A stretch of 64,000 bases of DNA from Pedobacter cryophilus (lineage in GTDB: Bacteria > Bacteroidota > Bacteroidia > Sphingobacteriales > Sphingobacteriaceae), in the NCBI RefSeq assembly GCF_005116455.1, contig NZ_SWBP01000002.1, positions 310,001 through 374,000 on the forward strand, in the 5' to 3' direction. The translations under genes were made by a program, and so were the position numbers. Of this stretch, positions 52,083 to 61,877 are shown in pieces. The notes below the pieces were generated by a model. It had not been told where the DNA came from, searched no databases, and worked only from the letters and a program-made list of their open reading frames with translations. Numbering within the stretch: the stretch's first letter is position 1; every line of letters begins with the position of its first letter.

Positions 52083-55000
52083 CTAATTCAACACATAATC
52101 TAACTCTATTTCATCTAATTGCGCTAGCAATTCTTTGGAGATATTTACTTGCCTTCCTTTGCTTTGCAAATCAATTTTTAGTTTGTCTTTTTTATCTAAA
52201 ATGATAAAGTTGAGTTTTTTGGAACCCACATGATTAGAGAATATAGCATCTAAATCACTAATTAAAGTATCATTGATATGATTAATATCTAAGCTAATAT
52301 CAATTTTTGTTGATTGTTTTTCTAATACATCCCGTAAATCAGAGAAATCACCATATGAGGTTCTATGCCTTTTAGATCCATCAGGATTAGAAAAATAGCC
52401 CACATTTCCTTTAACATATAAATAGTTATTGGGTACTAAATGGTGTTTAAACTTTAAGTAATCGTCTCTATAAATGGTAAATTCAAAAGAATCATCATAA
52501 CCATCTAGTTTAAAAATGCCCCAGCCACGACCATCTTTGGTAGTCATGTGTCTTATTGAGGTGAGAATGCCTCCAACTTTAAATTGAAAATCAACACCTT
52601 TATCAATTTCATTAAAAATAGTGAGGTTGCCTTTTGAGCAATATTTGGTTAATACCAACTTATATTCATCAAGCGGATGACCAGAGATATAAATTCCAAC
52701 TACTTCTTTTTCTTTAGCTAGTTTTTCCATGGCTCCCCATTCTTCGCAAGGTGGGAGAGAAGGTTCTTCTAAAGCTACATTGCTGCTGCCGCCAAATAAA
52801 CTAGCTTGAGAAGAGTTTTCATTCTCTTTAAACTTTACTCCGTATTTAATAGCTTTTTCTAAAGGACTGATCCCTTCTTCATCTGCATCGTTAAAATATT
52901 GTGCTCTGTGGGTATTTTCAAAACAATCAAAGCCACCGGCTAATACTAAATTTTCTAAAGCTTTTTTATTGGCGGCTCTTAGATCTACTCGCTTAGCAAA
53001 ATCAAAAATTGATTTATATTTTCCGCTTGCCCTGCAAGTTACAATGGTATCTACAGCGCCAGCACCTACACCTTTTACTGCTCCCATTCCAAAACGGATA
53101 GCATTTTGATCATTTACGGTAAACTTATGAAAGGATTCGTTTACATCCGGACCTAAAACATCTAAGCCCATTCTGCGGCATTCTTCCATAAAGAAAGAAA
53201 CCTGTTTAATGTCGCTCATGTTGTTAGAAAGCACTGCGGCCATATATTCTGCGGGATAATTTGCCTTTAAATAAGCGGTTTGGTAAGCTATCCAAGCATA
53301 GCAAGTAGAGTGAGATTTGTTAAAAGCATAACTCGCAAAAGCTTCCCAATCTTTCCAAACTTTTTCTAAAACTACCGGATCATGACCTTTTGCTGCTGCC
53401 TGAGCAACAAATTTAGGTTTCATTTTATCCAGTACATCTTTTTGTTTCTTACCCATCGCTTTACGCAAAACATCGGCTTCACCTTTGGTGAAATCAGCTA
53501 ATTTTTGCGATAAAAGCATCACCTGCTCTTGGTAAACTGTAATTCCGTAGGTTTCTTTTAAGTATTCTTCACTAGCAGCTAAATCGTATTTAATTTCTTC
53601 CTCACCGTTTTTTCGCTTTACAAAACTCGGGATATATTCCATTGGTCCTGGGCGGTAAAGCGCATTCATGGCAATTAAATCTCCAAATACGGTGGGTTTT
53701 AAATCCTTTAAATGCTTTTGCATTCCTGGAGATTCATATTGGAAAATCCCTACGGTTTCGCCACGTTGAAAAAGCTCATAAGTTTTTTCGTCATCAATTG
53801 GGAAAGTATCAGGATCTAAATCTATCCCTTTTTTAAATTTTACCAGTTTAACGGAATCCTTAATCAGCGTAAGCGTTTTTAAACCTAAAAAGTCCATTTT
53901 TAACAAGCCGGCACTTTCTACAACCGAGTTATCAAATTGGGTAACATAAAGGTCAGAATCTTTGGCCGTTGCAACTGGTACAAAGTTGGTGATATCACTT
54001 GGCGTGATAATTACCCCGCAAGCATGAATCCCGGTATTTCTTAACGATCCTTCTAAAACTTGTGCTTGTTTAATGGTTTCGGCAGTGACATCCTTGCCTC
54101 CAGCTAAATTTTTTAACTGGGTAACATTCTCCATTTCTTCTGAACGAAGCGCACTTTTTAAGCCAGCATCATCTAGCGTAAAAATCTTATTCAGCTTTAA
54201 ATTGGGAATCAGTTTGGCAATTTTATCTGCTTCAAAAAGCGGTAAATCTAACACACGGGCAGTATCTCTAATGGCAGATTTTGCTGCCATAGTACCGTAA
54301 GTGATAATTTGAGCTACCTGACTAGCGCCATATTTATTAATCACGTAATCCATTACCCTGCCTCGGCCTTCATCATCAAAGTCAATATCAATATCGGGCA
54401 TGGATACACGATCTGGATTTAGAAAACGCTCAAAAAGGAGATCGTAAGCAATAGGATCTATATTGGTAATCCACAAGCAATAAGCCACAGCAGAGCCTGC
54501 TGCCGAACCCCTTCCTGGGCCTACAGAAACATCTAATTCTCTGGCCTTGGCAATAAAATCCTGAACAATGAGGAAGTATCCCGGGTAACCGGTTTTTTCT
54601 ATGGTTTGTAACTCAAAATCTAAACGCTCTTTAATTTCGGGCGTAAGATTGGGGTAGCGTTTTGCAGCACCCACATAAGTTAAATGGGCTAAATATTTGT
54701 TTTCTCCTCGTTTACCTCCATCAGCTTCATCTTCAGCAACTAAAAACTCTTCGGGGATATCAAATTTTGGTAATAAAACTTCACGATATAAAGAGTAGGT
54801 TTCTATCTTGTCTATTACCTCTTGAATATTGATAATCGATTCTGGAACATCAGAAAAGAGCTTTTTCATCTCATCTCCCGATTTGAAATAGTATTCGTCA
54901 TTAGGCATCCCAAATCTAAAACCTCTGCCTCTGCCTTTTGGAGTCGCTAATTTTTCGCCTTCTTTCACACATAATAAAATATCATGTGCATGGGCATCTT

Positions 55001-56453
55001 CTTTATTTATGTAATAGGTGTTATTGGTAGCTACCAATTTTACATCATGCTTTTTGGCAAGCGTAATTAGTGTTTGGTTTACTCGGTCTTCATCTTCTTG
55101 GTGGTGACGCATTAATTCTATGTAGAAATTTGCGCCAAAAGTTTGTTTCCACCATATTAAAGCTTCTTCGGCTTGGTTTTCACCGAGGTTTAAAAGCTTG
55201 TTGGCTATTTCTCCGTAAAGGTTTCCTGATAAAATAATTAAGTCTTCTTTGTATTTTACCAAAGTAGCTCTATCTATTCTGGGTACATAATAAAAGCCGC
55301 TTGTGTAAGCCAATGAAGACATTTTAGCCAAATGATGATAGCCATTTTTATTTTTGGCTAATACCACAATTTGGTAGCCATTGTCTTTTCGTTTTTTATC
55401 GCTTAAATCATCACAAACAAAAAACTCGCAACCTACAATAGGTTTAATAATGGTTTCTGTGGGTTGTTCTCCGTTTTCTAAAGCAGTTTTATTTTTTGCT
55501 TCTGCAGCTTTGTTATGGTTTAAAACACCACTTACAAAATGGAAAGCGCCCATCATATTGGCATGATCTGTAATTGCAACTGCAGGCATTTTATATTTAG
55601 CCGCCGCTTTTATTAAAGATGCTACTGATATGGTAGATTGTAAAATAGAAAACTGTGTATGATTATGTAAATGAACAAAATTAACATCGGCTAAATCCTG
55701 TAAATTACTTTGATGATTTGTACTTAGGTTATTTTGATCGTTCTTCTGATTTGCTTTTAAAGCCGATGAAGCCTCTTTTAAATTTACATGTTTTAACCCA
55801 ACCGATTTAACCGGTGCGGAATGAAAATTCTTGAATTCTTCAAAATAAGCTACTTCAACTTGTAGCTCTTCTTTAGTGAAAACTTCCCTACGCACCAATT
55901 CAAAAAAGCAACGGGTGGTGGCTTCCACATCAGCAGTTGCATTATGAGCTTCGGCAAAAGGTTTGTCAAAAAGGTATTGATGAAGTTCTGTTAAATTGGG
56001 TAGTTTAAATTTACCACCTCTGCCGCCTGGTAACTTTAGTAAGCTCGCTGTAACCTCCGTACAAGTGTCTAAAATAGGCATTTCTGCAAGTATAGATGGA
56101 CAAGCCATTCTATGCAACTCGCAGCCCATGATGTTGATATCAAAGCCTAAATTTTGACCTACTACAAATTTAGCCTGAGCAAGTGCCGTATTAAATTTTT
56201 CTAAAACTTCTGCTAATGGAATCCCTTTTTCAATGGCCAATTCGGTAGAAATACCATGAATTCTTTCGGCATCATAAGGAATGTTAAAGCCATCAGGTTT
56301 AACCAAATAATCTTCATGAGCGATCAATTCGCCCATTTCATTATGTAATTGCCATGCAATTTGAATACACCTTGGCCAATTGTCGGTATCTGTGATAGGA
56401 GCATCCCAACGTTTTGGCAATCCGGTAGTTTCAGTATCAAAAATTAAATACAT
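52083..56453 (-). CDS. dnaE: DNA polymerase III alpha subunit with fused proofreading exonuclease
   Basis: 1456 residues, about 290 more than E. coli DnaE. The extra N-terminal domain (1-200) is a DnaQ-type 3'-5' exonuclease with D6/E8 in DTETTG, D105 in NLGFDIN and H170/D175 in HNATAD. A linker leads to the PHP domain (HLHNHTQFS, near residue 258), the polymerase palm with PDIDIDFD around residue 685, fingers, HhH and an OB fold (about 1250-1330). Replicative synthesis and proofreading are thus on one chain. Single gene. Confidence 0.95.
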   Translation of the reverse strand: MYLIFDTETTGLPKRWDAPITDTDNWPRCIQIAWQLHNEMGELIAHEDYLVKPDGFNIPYDAERIHGISTELAIEKGIPLAEVLEKFNTALAQAKFVVGQNLGFDINIMGCELHRMACPSILAEMPILDTCTEVTASLLKLPGGRGGKFKLPNLTELHQYLFDKPFAEAHNATADVEATTRCFFELVRREVFTKEELQVEVAYFEEFKNFHSAPVKSVGLKHVNLKEASSALKANQKNDQNNLSTNHQSNLQDLADVNFVHLHNHTQFSILQSTISVASLIKAAAKYKMPAVAITDHANMMGAFHFVSGVLNHNKAAEAKNKTALENGEQPTETIIKPIVGCEFFVCDDLSDKKRKDNGYQIVVLAKNKNGYHHLAKMSSLAYTSGFYYVPRIDRATLVKYKEDLIILSGNLYGEIANKLLNLGENQAEEALIWWKQTFGANFYIELMRHHQEDEDRVNQTLITLAKKHDVKLVATNNTYYINKEDAHAHDILLCVKEGEKLATPKGRGRGFRFGMPNDEYYFKSGDEMKKLFSDVPESIINIQEVIDKIETYSLYREVLLPKFDIPEEFLVAEDEADGGKRGENKYLAHLTYVGAAKRYPNLTPEIKERLDFELQTIEKTGYPGYFLIVQDFIAKARELDVSVGPGRGSAAGSAVAYCLWITNIDPIAYDLLFERFLNPDRVSMPDIDIDFDDEGRGRVMDYVINKYGASQVAQIITYGTMAAKSAIRDTARVLDLPLFEADKIAKLIPNLKLNKIFTLDDAGLKSALRSEEMENVTQLKNLAGGKDVTAETIKQAQVLEGSLRNTGIHACGVIITPSDITNFVPVATAKDSDLYVTQFDNSVVESAGLLKMDFLGLKTLTLIKDSVKLVKFKKGIDLDPDTFPIDDEKTYELFQRGETVGIFQYESPGMQKHLKDLKPTVFGDLIAMNALYRPGPMEYIPSFVKRKNGEEEIKYDLAASEEYLKETYGITVYQEQVMLLSQKLADFTKGEADVLRKAMGKKQKDVLDKMKPKFVAQAAAKGHDPVVLEKVWKDWEAFASYAFNKSHSTCYAWIAYQTAYLKANYPAEYMAAVLSNNMSDIKQVSFFMEECRRMGLDVLGPDVNESFHKFTVNDQNAIRFGMGAVKGVGAGAVDTIVTCRASGKYKSIFDFAKRVDLRAANKKALENLVLAGGFDCFENTHRAQYFNDADEEGISPLEKAIKYGVKFKENENSSQASLFGGSSNVALEEPSLPPCEEWGAMEKLAKEKEVVGIYISGHPLDEYKLVLTKYCSKGNLTIFNEIDKGVDFQFKVGGILTSIRHMTTKDGRGWGIFKLDGYDDSFEFTIYRDDYLKFKHHLVPNNYLYVKGNVGYFSNPDGSKRHRTSYGDFSDLRDVLEKQSTKIDISLDINHINDTLISDLDAIFSNHVGSKKLNFIILDKKDKLKIDLQSKGRQVNISKELLAQLDEIELDYVLN

Positions 56454-56648
56454 AGCAATTTATATATGTGTAAATGAGGGAATTAAGTGGGTTTTTGAAA
56501 ATTCGACCACAATCTCAAATTTACCAAAAAAACGGAGGGATTTTAAAGTGTTGAAAAGTTGTTTTTGGGTTAAAAACAGGAAACATATAAAGCTTTTTCT
56601 AAGCTTAAATTTTTTCTTTCGTTTACAGTGAATTTCCTTATCGTAAAC

Positions 56649-56999
56649 TTATCCCAAGTTCAATTGCTTTCTCAATTTTTTTGAGAGCTTATCTTTTACC
56701 AAATTATAAGACTGTTTAATATATTTCTCCCAATCAGCCTTATTCATTTTAGTAATATCTTCAATTAAAACCCATTTATATTTAGCTACATAAGGAGCTG
56801 GCTTAAAATTAGGCCAATTGCTAATTTCTTCAAATTCTTCATCGGTAACTTTAAATGATGCTGTTGTTGGTAGTTGATTTAATCCTACTACACAAAACAT
56901 TTTTTGTCCAACAGAAAACACAAGATCATTTTCCCATTTTATATCTTCAGATGCTCCACGCATTTCCAAACAAATAACTCTTATACCTTCGATATCCAT
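56649..56999 (-). CDS. MmcQ/YjbR family protein
   Basis: 116 residues. The pattern LEMRGASEDIKWENDLVFSVGQKMF, then ASFKVTDEEF and YKWVLIED, fits the MmcQ/YjbR family (CyaY-like fold, sometimes called DNA-binding). Its reaction is unknown. A single gene downstream of the oxidoreductase operon on the same strand. Confidence 0.85.
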   Translation of the reverse strand: MDIEGIRVICLEMRGASEDIKWENDLVFSVGQKMFCVVGLNQLPTTASFKVTDEEFEEISNWPNFKPAPYVAKYKWVLIEDITKMNKADWEKYIKQSYNLVKDKLSKKLRKQLNLG

Positions 57000-57110
57000 T
57001 TTCTATGGGTTATTTGCCTAATCTAAGTTCTGCTTTTACTACGCTTACATCATATCAAAATAGTAAACCTTAATCTTTTATCCTTGTTCCTTTATCTTTA
57101 CTCCTGTATC

Positions 57111-59324
57111 TTAACTCTCCCAAACTGTAATTTTATCTAAAGTAATAGGCAAATCTCTCACTCTTTTACCCGTTGCATGGAAAACTGCATTGGCAATAGC
57201 AGGGGCAAGGCCGATGATAGAAACTTCTCCTAATCCTTTTGCGCCAATTGGATTAATGTAAGGGTCAGGTTTGTTCACAAAAAGGATATCTATTGGAGGA
57301 ATATCAGCATGTACTGGCACATGATAATCTGCAAAATTATTATTGGCATAAACGCCAAAACGATGATCGTAAATTCCTTCTTCGGTTAATGCCATTCCTA
57401 TTCCGCCTACTACACCACCAATCATTTGGCTGCGGGCTTGTTTCTCGCTAATGATTTTTCCGGCATCCACAGCTGAAACTACCTGTACTACCTTTACCAT
57501 ACCAGTAAAAGGATGAATATGTAATTTTACAAAATGAACCGCAAAGGAGTTAAAAGCATATTTCTGGCGTTCGTTTCCTGCTTTAGATTCTCTGGTAACG
57601 GTGAGTTCTTTTAGTCCTGCTTTTTTAATGAGGTCTGTATAACTGGTGCTTTTACCTCCCAAAATAATTGCTCCATTTTTGAAGGTGAAATTTTCATAAG
57701 CATGCTGCTGGCCATCTGTTACTATAAACTGATGGTAAACTTGCACCATTTTTTCTTTTAAGGCGGTACAAGCATCATAAACTGCCGAACCTACCGTAGA
57801 AGTAGTGTTGCTGCCACCTTGGGTTGGGGCAGGAGGCAGGTTGGTGTCTCCTAACTCTACAAATACTTCTTTACCCTCAGTTTGGAAACTATCCATAGCT
57901 ACCTTTTTCATCATAATTCCAGTCCCGGGTCCAATGTCGCTGGCGGCACTTTGTATGGTTAATTTCCCGGTTTCATCTAATGTTGCTCTGGCTGTAGCCG
58001 AACTTCTTCCGGCGTTAAAAACACCACTTCCCACGCCATAGCCCACCAACATGCCATTTTCTTTCATAGAAGCTGGCTTTGGATTTCTGTTGCTCCATCC
58101 AATCTTTTTTGCACCTATTTCATAACATTCATCTAAAAATTTACTGCTCCAGGGTAGTTCATTCTCTGGATTGATGACAGCATAATTTTTTAAACGAAGT
58201 TCAATAGGATCCATGTTTAATTTATAAGCTAACTCATCCATGGCGCATTCTAAAGCATACATTCCGGTGGCTTCTCCGGGGCCACGCATCCATATTGGGT
58301 TGCTTACATCCATTTTTACCAGCCTGTAAATGGTGTTTACATTTGGGCATTTATACATAAATTGAGAAGGACGAACAGTGCCTTCCGTAAAATTATCAAA
58401 AGAAGAAGTTACGGCCCAAGCTTTATGCGTTATCCCTTGCAATATGCCTTCTTTTGATGCGCCAATCCCTACAAATTGTTTAGTTTCTGGTCGGTAACCT
58501 ACCATAGTAAACATTTGGATACGTGTGAGCATAGTTTTTACTGGTCGGTTGGTTATTTTAGCCGCAATTACGGTGGCATCCTGATAAGGCCAAGAATGTA
58601 AAGCCATTCCAAAAGCACCACCCACATGTGGGGCAATCACCCTCACCTTTTTGCTGTCAATTTCATACAAACTGGCATAATGTCTTTGCGAACTAAATAC
58701 ACCTTGTGTTTTATCATAAACAGTTAATCCATCGCCTTCCCAATGCGCAATAATGCTTCCTAATTCCATTGGGTTATGGATGTGATTTGGCTGATCATAT
58801 TCTGCCTCTATAAAAACTTCGGCATCTTTATAAGCATCAATTTGATTACGCACATAGTCTTTTGCATTTGGGTTAGGAGCAACGGCGTTTGCTATATTTA
58901 ACTCCAAATTGGTTTGATGCGGAGCTTTCTGATAAACGGCTTTAATTAATGAAGCGGCATAAACAGCCCTTTCATAAGTATCTGCAATTACCATTGCAAT
59001 AGGCTGACCTGCAAATAAGATTTGATCGTTATAAAAAACCTTATTAATGTTTCTATCTATAATAAGTGCCTGATCTTTTGCATAACGAGGAACACTGTTA
59101 TTCACATTTAAATGACTCAGTACTTTAATTACACCGGGTGCGTTTTCTGCAGCTTTGGTATCTAAGCTATTAATTTTCCCTTTGGCTATGGTGCTGGGTA
59201 CTAAAACGCCATAAGTAATGCCGGGTATTTGGTATTCTGCCGAATATTTTGCGCCTCCGGTAACTTTTAATATTCCGTCGGTTCTATCAGTATCTTCTGC
59301 GGCAAGATTCAATAAATTCTCCAT
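57111..59324 (-). CDS. Aldehyde/xanthine oxidoreductase, molybdopterin subunit (PaoC/YagR-like)
   Basis: 737 residues with the two molybdopterin-binding domains of the xanthine oxidase family. The segment RPSQFMYKCPN and GGAFGMALHSWPYQDA belong to the cofactor region. The active-site glutamate is in KGLGEVSIIG near the C-terminus. The length and partner order match PaoC of the periplasmic aldehyde oxidoreductase PaoABC. It would oxidise aldehydes to acids with water as oxygen donor. No signal peptide of its own, so export would be with the Tat-borne partner. The cofactor-insertion chaperone PaoD is absent from the window. Confidence 0.88.
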   Translation of the reverse strand: MENLLNLAAEDTDRTDGILKVTGGAKYSAEYQIPGITYGVLVPSTIAKGKINSLDTKAAENAPGVIKVLSHLNVNNSVPRYAKDQALIIDRNINKVFYNDQILFAGQPIAMVIADTYERAVYAASLIKAVYQKAPHQTNLELNIANAVAPNPNAKDYVRNQIDAYKDAEVFIEAEYDQPNHIHNPMELGSIIAHWEGDGLTVYDKTQGVFSSQRHYASLYEIDSKKVRVIAPHVGGAFGMALHSWPYQDATVIAAKITNRPVKTMLTRIQMFTMVGYRPETKQFVGIGASKEGILQGITHKAWAVTSSFDNFTEGTVRPSQFMYKCPNVNTIYRLVKMDVSNPIWMRGPGEATGMYALECAMDELAYKLNMDPIELRLKNYAVINPENELPWSSKFLDECYEIGAKKIGWSNRNPKPASMKENGMLVGYGVGSGVFNAGRSSATARATLDETGKLTIQSAASDIGPGTGIMMKKVAMDSFQTEGKEVFVELGDTNLPPAPTQGGSNTTSTVGSAVYDACTALKEKMVQVYHQFIVTDGQQHAYENFTFKNGAIILGGKSTSYTDLIKKAGLKELTVTRESKAGNERQKYAFNSFAVHFVKLHIHPFTGMVKVVQVVSAVDAGKIISEKQARSQMIGGVVGGIGMALTEEGIYDHRFGVYANNNFADYHVPVHADIPPIDILFVNKPDPYINPIGAKGLGEVSIIGLAPAIANAVFHATGKRVRDLPITLDKITVWES

Positions 59325-59352
59325 AATATGCTGAGCTTAAACAAGCTTTTTT

Positions 59353-60336
59353 TTAAGATAAATGTGATGCTTTTAACAAGGCCTCTACTATTGATGATGG
59401 TGCTAAAGCCAATTTAAAATCATTATGACCATAACTTTTAGCGCCTTTCATGGCGATTTTTGCAGCTTCTTCAAAATTTTGTAGAGAAGCTGTTTTGCCT
59501 TGTAAAAAGTTTTCGGCATCATACAAACGCCAAGGTTTATGCGCTACGCCGCCCATTGCCAATCTAACTTTTTTAATGTTTTGCCCGTCCATTTCTAAAC
59601 CAGCAGCAACAGAAATTAAGGCAAAAGCATAAGAGTGTCTGTCCCTTACTTTAAGGTAATAAGAATTGTTATAAAATTGATTTTCAGGAATAATGATGTC
59701 AGTAATCATTTCATTTTTTTGTAAATGATTATCTAATTGAGGAGAATCTCCGGCTAGTTTATGAAAATCTGCGAAAGCAATGGTGCGTTCTTTTTTTGCG
59801 CTTTTTAAAATCACTTTTGCATCTAAAGCTACCAAAGCCACATTCATATCACTTGGGTTTACAGCAATGCAAACATCCGAAGTGCCAAAAATACCATGCA
59901 TTCTGTTGATACCTGTTAATGCGCTACATCCACTATTTGGTTCTCGTTTATTGCAAGGCATAGTGGTATCGTAAAAATAAGAACAGCGGGTGCGTTGCAT
60001 CATGTTGCCTCCAAAAGTGGCCATGTTTCTTAATTGAGCAGATGCACCGGCATTAATTGCCATTGATAAAAGCGGATATTTTGTTTTGATGAGTTCATGA
60101 TCTGCAGCCTGACTGTTTAAGGCTAAAGCACCAATTTGAACCCCTTGTTTTGTGGTATGAATGTATTTGAGCGGTAGCGGATTAATGTCGATAAGCTTGG
60201 TTGGAGCCATCACATTCCTTTTCATCAAATCAATAAGGTTGCTCCCTCCGGCAATAATTTTGGCATCTGGAAATTTATCTAATGCTTTTACAGCAGAAGA
60301 AATGCTGCCCATTCGGATATAATCAAAGTTGATCAT
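59353..60336 (-). CDS. Aldehyde oxidoreductase, FAD-binding subunit (PaoB-like)
   Basis: 327 residues. The FAD-binding segment KIIAGGSNLIDLMKR and the loop SAQLRNMATFGGNMMQRTRC are typical. An insert with cysteines near residues 118, 128 and 137 (RTRCSYFY, MPCNK, SGCSAL) is that of PaoB and 4-hydroxybenzoyl-CoA reductase beta, where it binds an extra [4Fe-4S] cluster. It carries electrons between the [2Fe-2S] subunit and the acceptor. It overlaps the [2Fe-2S] gene by four bases and is followed by paoC-like after 28 bases. Confidence 0.88.
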   Translation of the reverse strand: MINFDYIRMGSISSAVKALDKFPDAKIIAGGSNLIDLMKRNVMAPTKLIDINPLPLKYIHTTKQGVQIGALALNSQAADHELIKTKYPLLSMAINAGASAQLRNMATFGGNMMQRTRCSYFYDTTMPCNKREPNSGCSALTGINRMHGIFGTSDVCIAVNPSDMNVALVALDAKVILKSAKKERTIAFADFHKLAGDSPQLDNHLQKNEMITDIIIPENQFYNNSYYLKVRDRHSYAFALISVAAGLEMDGQNIKKVRLAMGGVAHKPWRLYDAENFLQGKTASLQNFEEAAKIAMKGAKSYGHNDFKLALAPSSIVEALLKASHLS

Positions 60337-60971
60337 AATTTCATTCCTCCATTTTTAACTTCTACAATAGCATCTACAATATTTGGATAAGCACCACAAC
60401 GACAAATGTTGCCACTCATAAACTCTCTAATTTCTGTCGGACTATTGGCGTGACCTTCATTAATACAAGCTATGGCCGACATAATTTGCCCCGGAGTACA
60501 ATAACCACATTGAAAACCATCATTTTTTAGAAAGGCTTCTTGCATTGGGTGTAACTTATCTCCGTTTGCAATGCCTTCTATGGTGGTAATTTTTTTACCT
60601 TCTTGCATCACCGCTAAGGTTAAGCAAGAATTAACACGTATCCCATCTACATGTACGGTACAAGCACCACATTGCCCATGGTCACAACCTTTTTTGGTCC
60701 CGGTTAAATGCAATCTTTCCCTTACAAAATCTAATAAGGTTTCCCTTGGTTCGGTTTCCATTTGGTAAGCTTTCCCGTTTACTTCAATGTTTAAAGGAAT
60801 CTTTTCAAAGAAAGCAGCTAGTCGCTCGTCTGCATGTTGCAGAGCGGCTTTGGTTATTAAAGACGGACTTAAGGCAATAGCGGTTAAAGCGGTTGTAGCT
60901 TTTAAAAATCCCCTTCTAGAAGAGCAGATGAGTTCTTTTTCTTGGGTTTCAGGTTGTTTTTGATCGGACAT
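60333..60971 (-). CDS. Aldehyde oxidoreductase, [2Fe-2S] subunit with Tat signal (PaoA-like)
   Basis: 212 residues. A twin-arginine signal (SSRRGFLKATTALTAIALS, Arg at 19-20) directs export of the folded complex. The plant-type [2Fe-2S] site CDHGQCGACTVHVDG and the second site CGYCTPGQ...CRCGAYP are intact. It is the first gene of the operon, as in paoABC, and the only one with a signal, so the three subunits are probably exported together. Confidence 0.9.
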   Translation of the reverse strand: MSDQKQPETQEKELICSSRRGFLKATTALTAIALSPSLITKAALQHADERLAAFFEKIPLNIEVNGKAYQMETEPRETLLDFVRERLHLTGTKKGCDHGQCGACTVHVDGIRVNSCLTLAVMQEGKKITTIEGIANGDKLHPMQEAFLKNDGFQCGYCTPGQIMSAIACINEGHANSPTEIREFMSGNICRCGAYPNIVDAIVEVKNGGMKL

Positions 60972-61362
60972 GTGAATGTGATGAATTTAAAATAGAAGTT
61001 AGGAATAAAATCTTTATTAGGGGATAAATTTTTTGAGGTATTAGGATTGTTACTAAATTGTCAATCGGAATGATTGTAGGTATTTGGGGTGGTGGTGGTT
61101 TTGCTTATGAGAGAGTTTGAATGACTCCAATTAATATTTGTATCAGGAAAAAAATAAGAGCTAATTTTTGGGACAGAGTCCTCTTTTTTCTTTAGAAGAT
61201 TTTAAAATATGGTGATGTTACGCTTAACAATATAACAGGTGGCTAGAGATCGCTTAATTGGATGAAACTCTTTTTCATTTCTATTTCGGGATGCGCTAAT
61301 GGCCAAGAACATAAACAGCTTTGTGGTTTGAGTAACCGATGTTTATGCCAAATAATTTTTAT
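60972..61362. other. Non-coding stretch before the accessory island
   Basis: 391 bases without a credible gene. A weak hairpin GGAC-AGA-GTCC with a pyrimidine run lies near 61171-61195. Bases 61268-61300 closely resemble 61878-61908, downstream of the DUF1398 gene. The rest shows nothing I can identify. Confidence 0.5.
61268..61300 (-). repeat. Spacer repeat, copy A
   Basis: TTTTTCATTTCTATTT followed by CGGGATGCGCTAAT matches 61878-61908 (CTTTTCATTTCTATTT, TGTGATACGCTAAA) with a handful of changes. Each copy lies just downstream of a minus-strand gene. Confidence 0.55.
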
Positions 61363-61662
61363 TTATAAGAATGTTAGACCAATACGCTTGTTTAAGCCTA
61401 TTTCAAAAATCCTAATTAAAGTAGAAAATTGAATATTTCCTTTTCCATTTTCAATTCTGGAGATATAACTTTTTTTAGTTCCAGTTTTTTCGGCTAATTG
61501 TTCTTGGGTGATTTTTGCTTCTTTTCTGGCTTCTTTAAGCATTTCACTTATAATGAACATTTGCGTTTTTTTTTCGTAGTTATTTCTACTCTCAGTTCCT
61601 ATTTTTCCGTGTTCAACTTCAATAAGTTCGTCAAAAGTTGTTATGCCTCTATACTTTTCCAT
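61363..61662 (-). CDS. XRE-family HTH protein, HigA-like antitoxin
   Basis: The frame is open to 61683 (TTG), but the ATG at 61662 (MEKYRGITTFDEL) is more likely: 99 residues. The C-terminal half is a Cro/CI-type helix-turn-helix (KITQEQLAEKTGTKKSYISRIENGKG). The acidic N-terminal half is as in HigA antitoxins. Directly upstream lies only a broken 3' fragment of a toxin gene, so this antitoxin appears to be an orphan that may now act only as a repressor. Confidence 0.8.
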   Translation of the reverse strand: MEKYRGITTFDELIEVEHGKIGTESRNNYEKKTQMFIISEMLKEARKEAKITQEQLAEKTGTKKSYISRIENGKGNIQFSTLIRIFEIGLNKRIGLTFL

Positions 61663-61666
61663 TCTT

Positions 61667-61757
61667 TTATTTTTTATTTTCAAAATACTCAGTCATTAAA
61701 ATTAACGCTTTCTCCAATTCATTTTTTGGTGTTTTTTATTTTAAATTTCAAACCAAG
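61667..61757 (-). pseudogene. Fragment of a HigB/RelE-like toxin
   Basis: The minus strand encodes TPKNELEKALILMTEYFENK and a final Lys, then a stop five bases before the antitoxin ATG. This is the usual end of HigB-type toxins (KTPKxEIEKA). Upstream, GLKFKIK continues only in another frame, so at least one frameshift is present. Everything before is missing; the sequence runs directly into the REP-like copy at 61759. The gene order toxin-antitoxin is that of higBA. Confidence 0.6.
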
Positions 61758-61758
61758 A

Positions 61759-61813
61759 TTGCACTCGTATGCAACGAGTGCTTAACCTTTTTTTTAGTTT
61801 GCAACTATTTTAA
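61759..61813 (+). repeat. Two-hairpin REP-like repeat, copy 4
   Basis: Hairpin 1 is a perfect 8-bp stem GCACTCGT/ACGAGTGC with loop ATGCA. Hairpin 2 is TAGTT-TGC-AACTA, in which both sides changed compared with TGGTT/AACCA, so pairing is preserved. It abuts the toxin fragment. Confidence 0.8.
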
Positions 61814-61877
61814 ACTAATGGTTTCGCAACGCATAATAAAAGATTTGACGAGCGATACTTTAAGAGGATGACATCAT

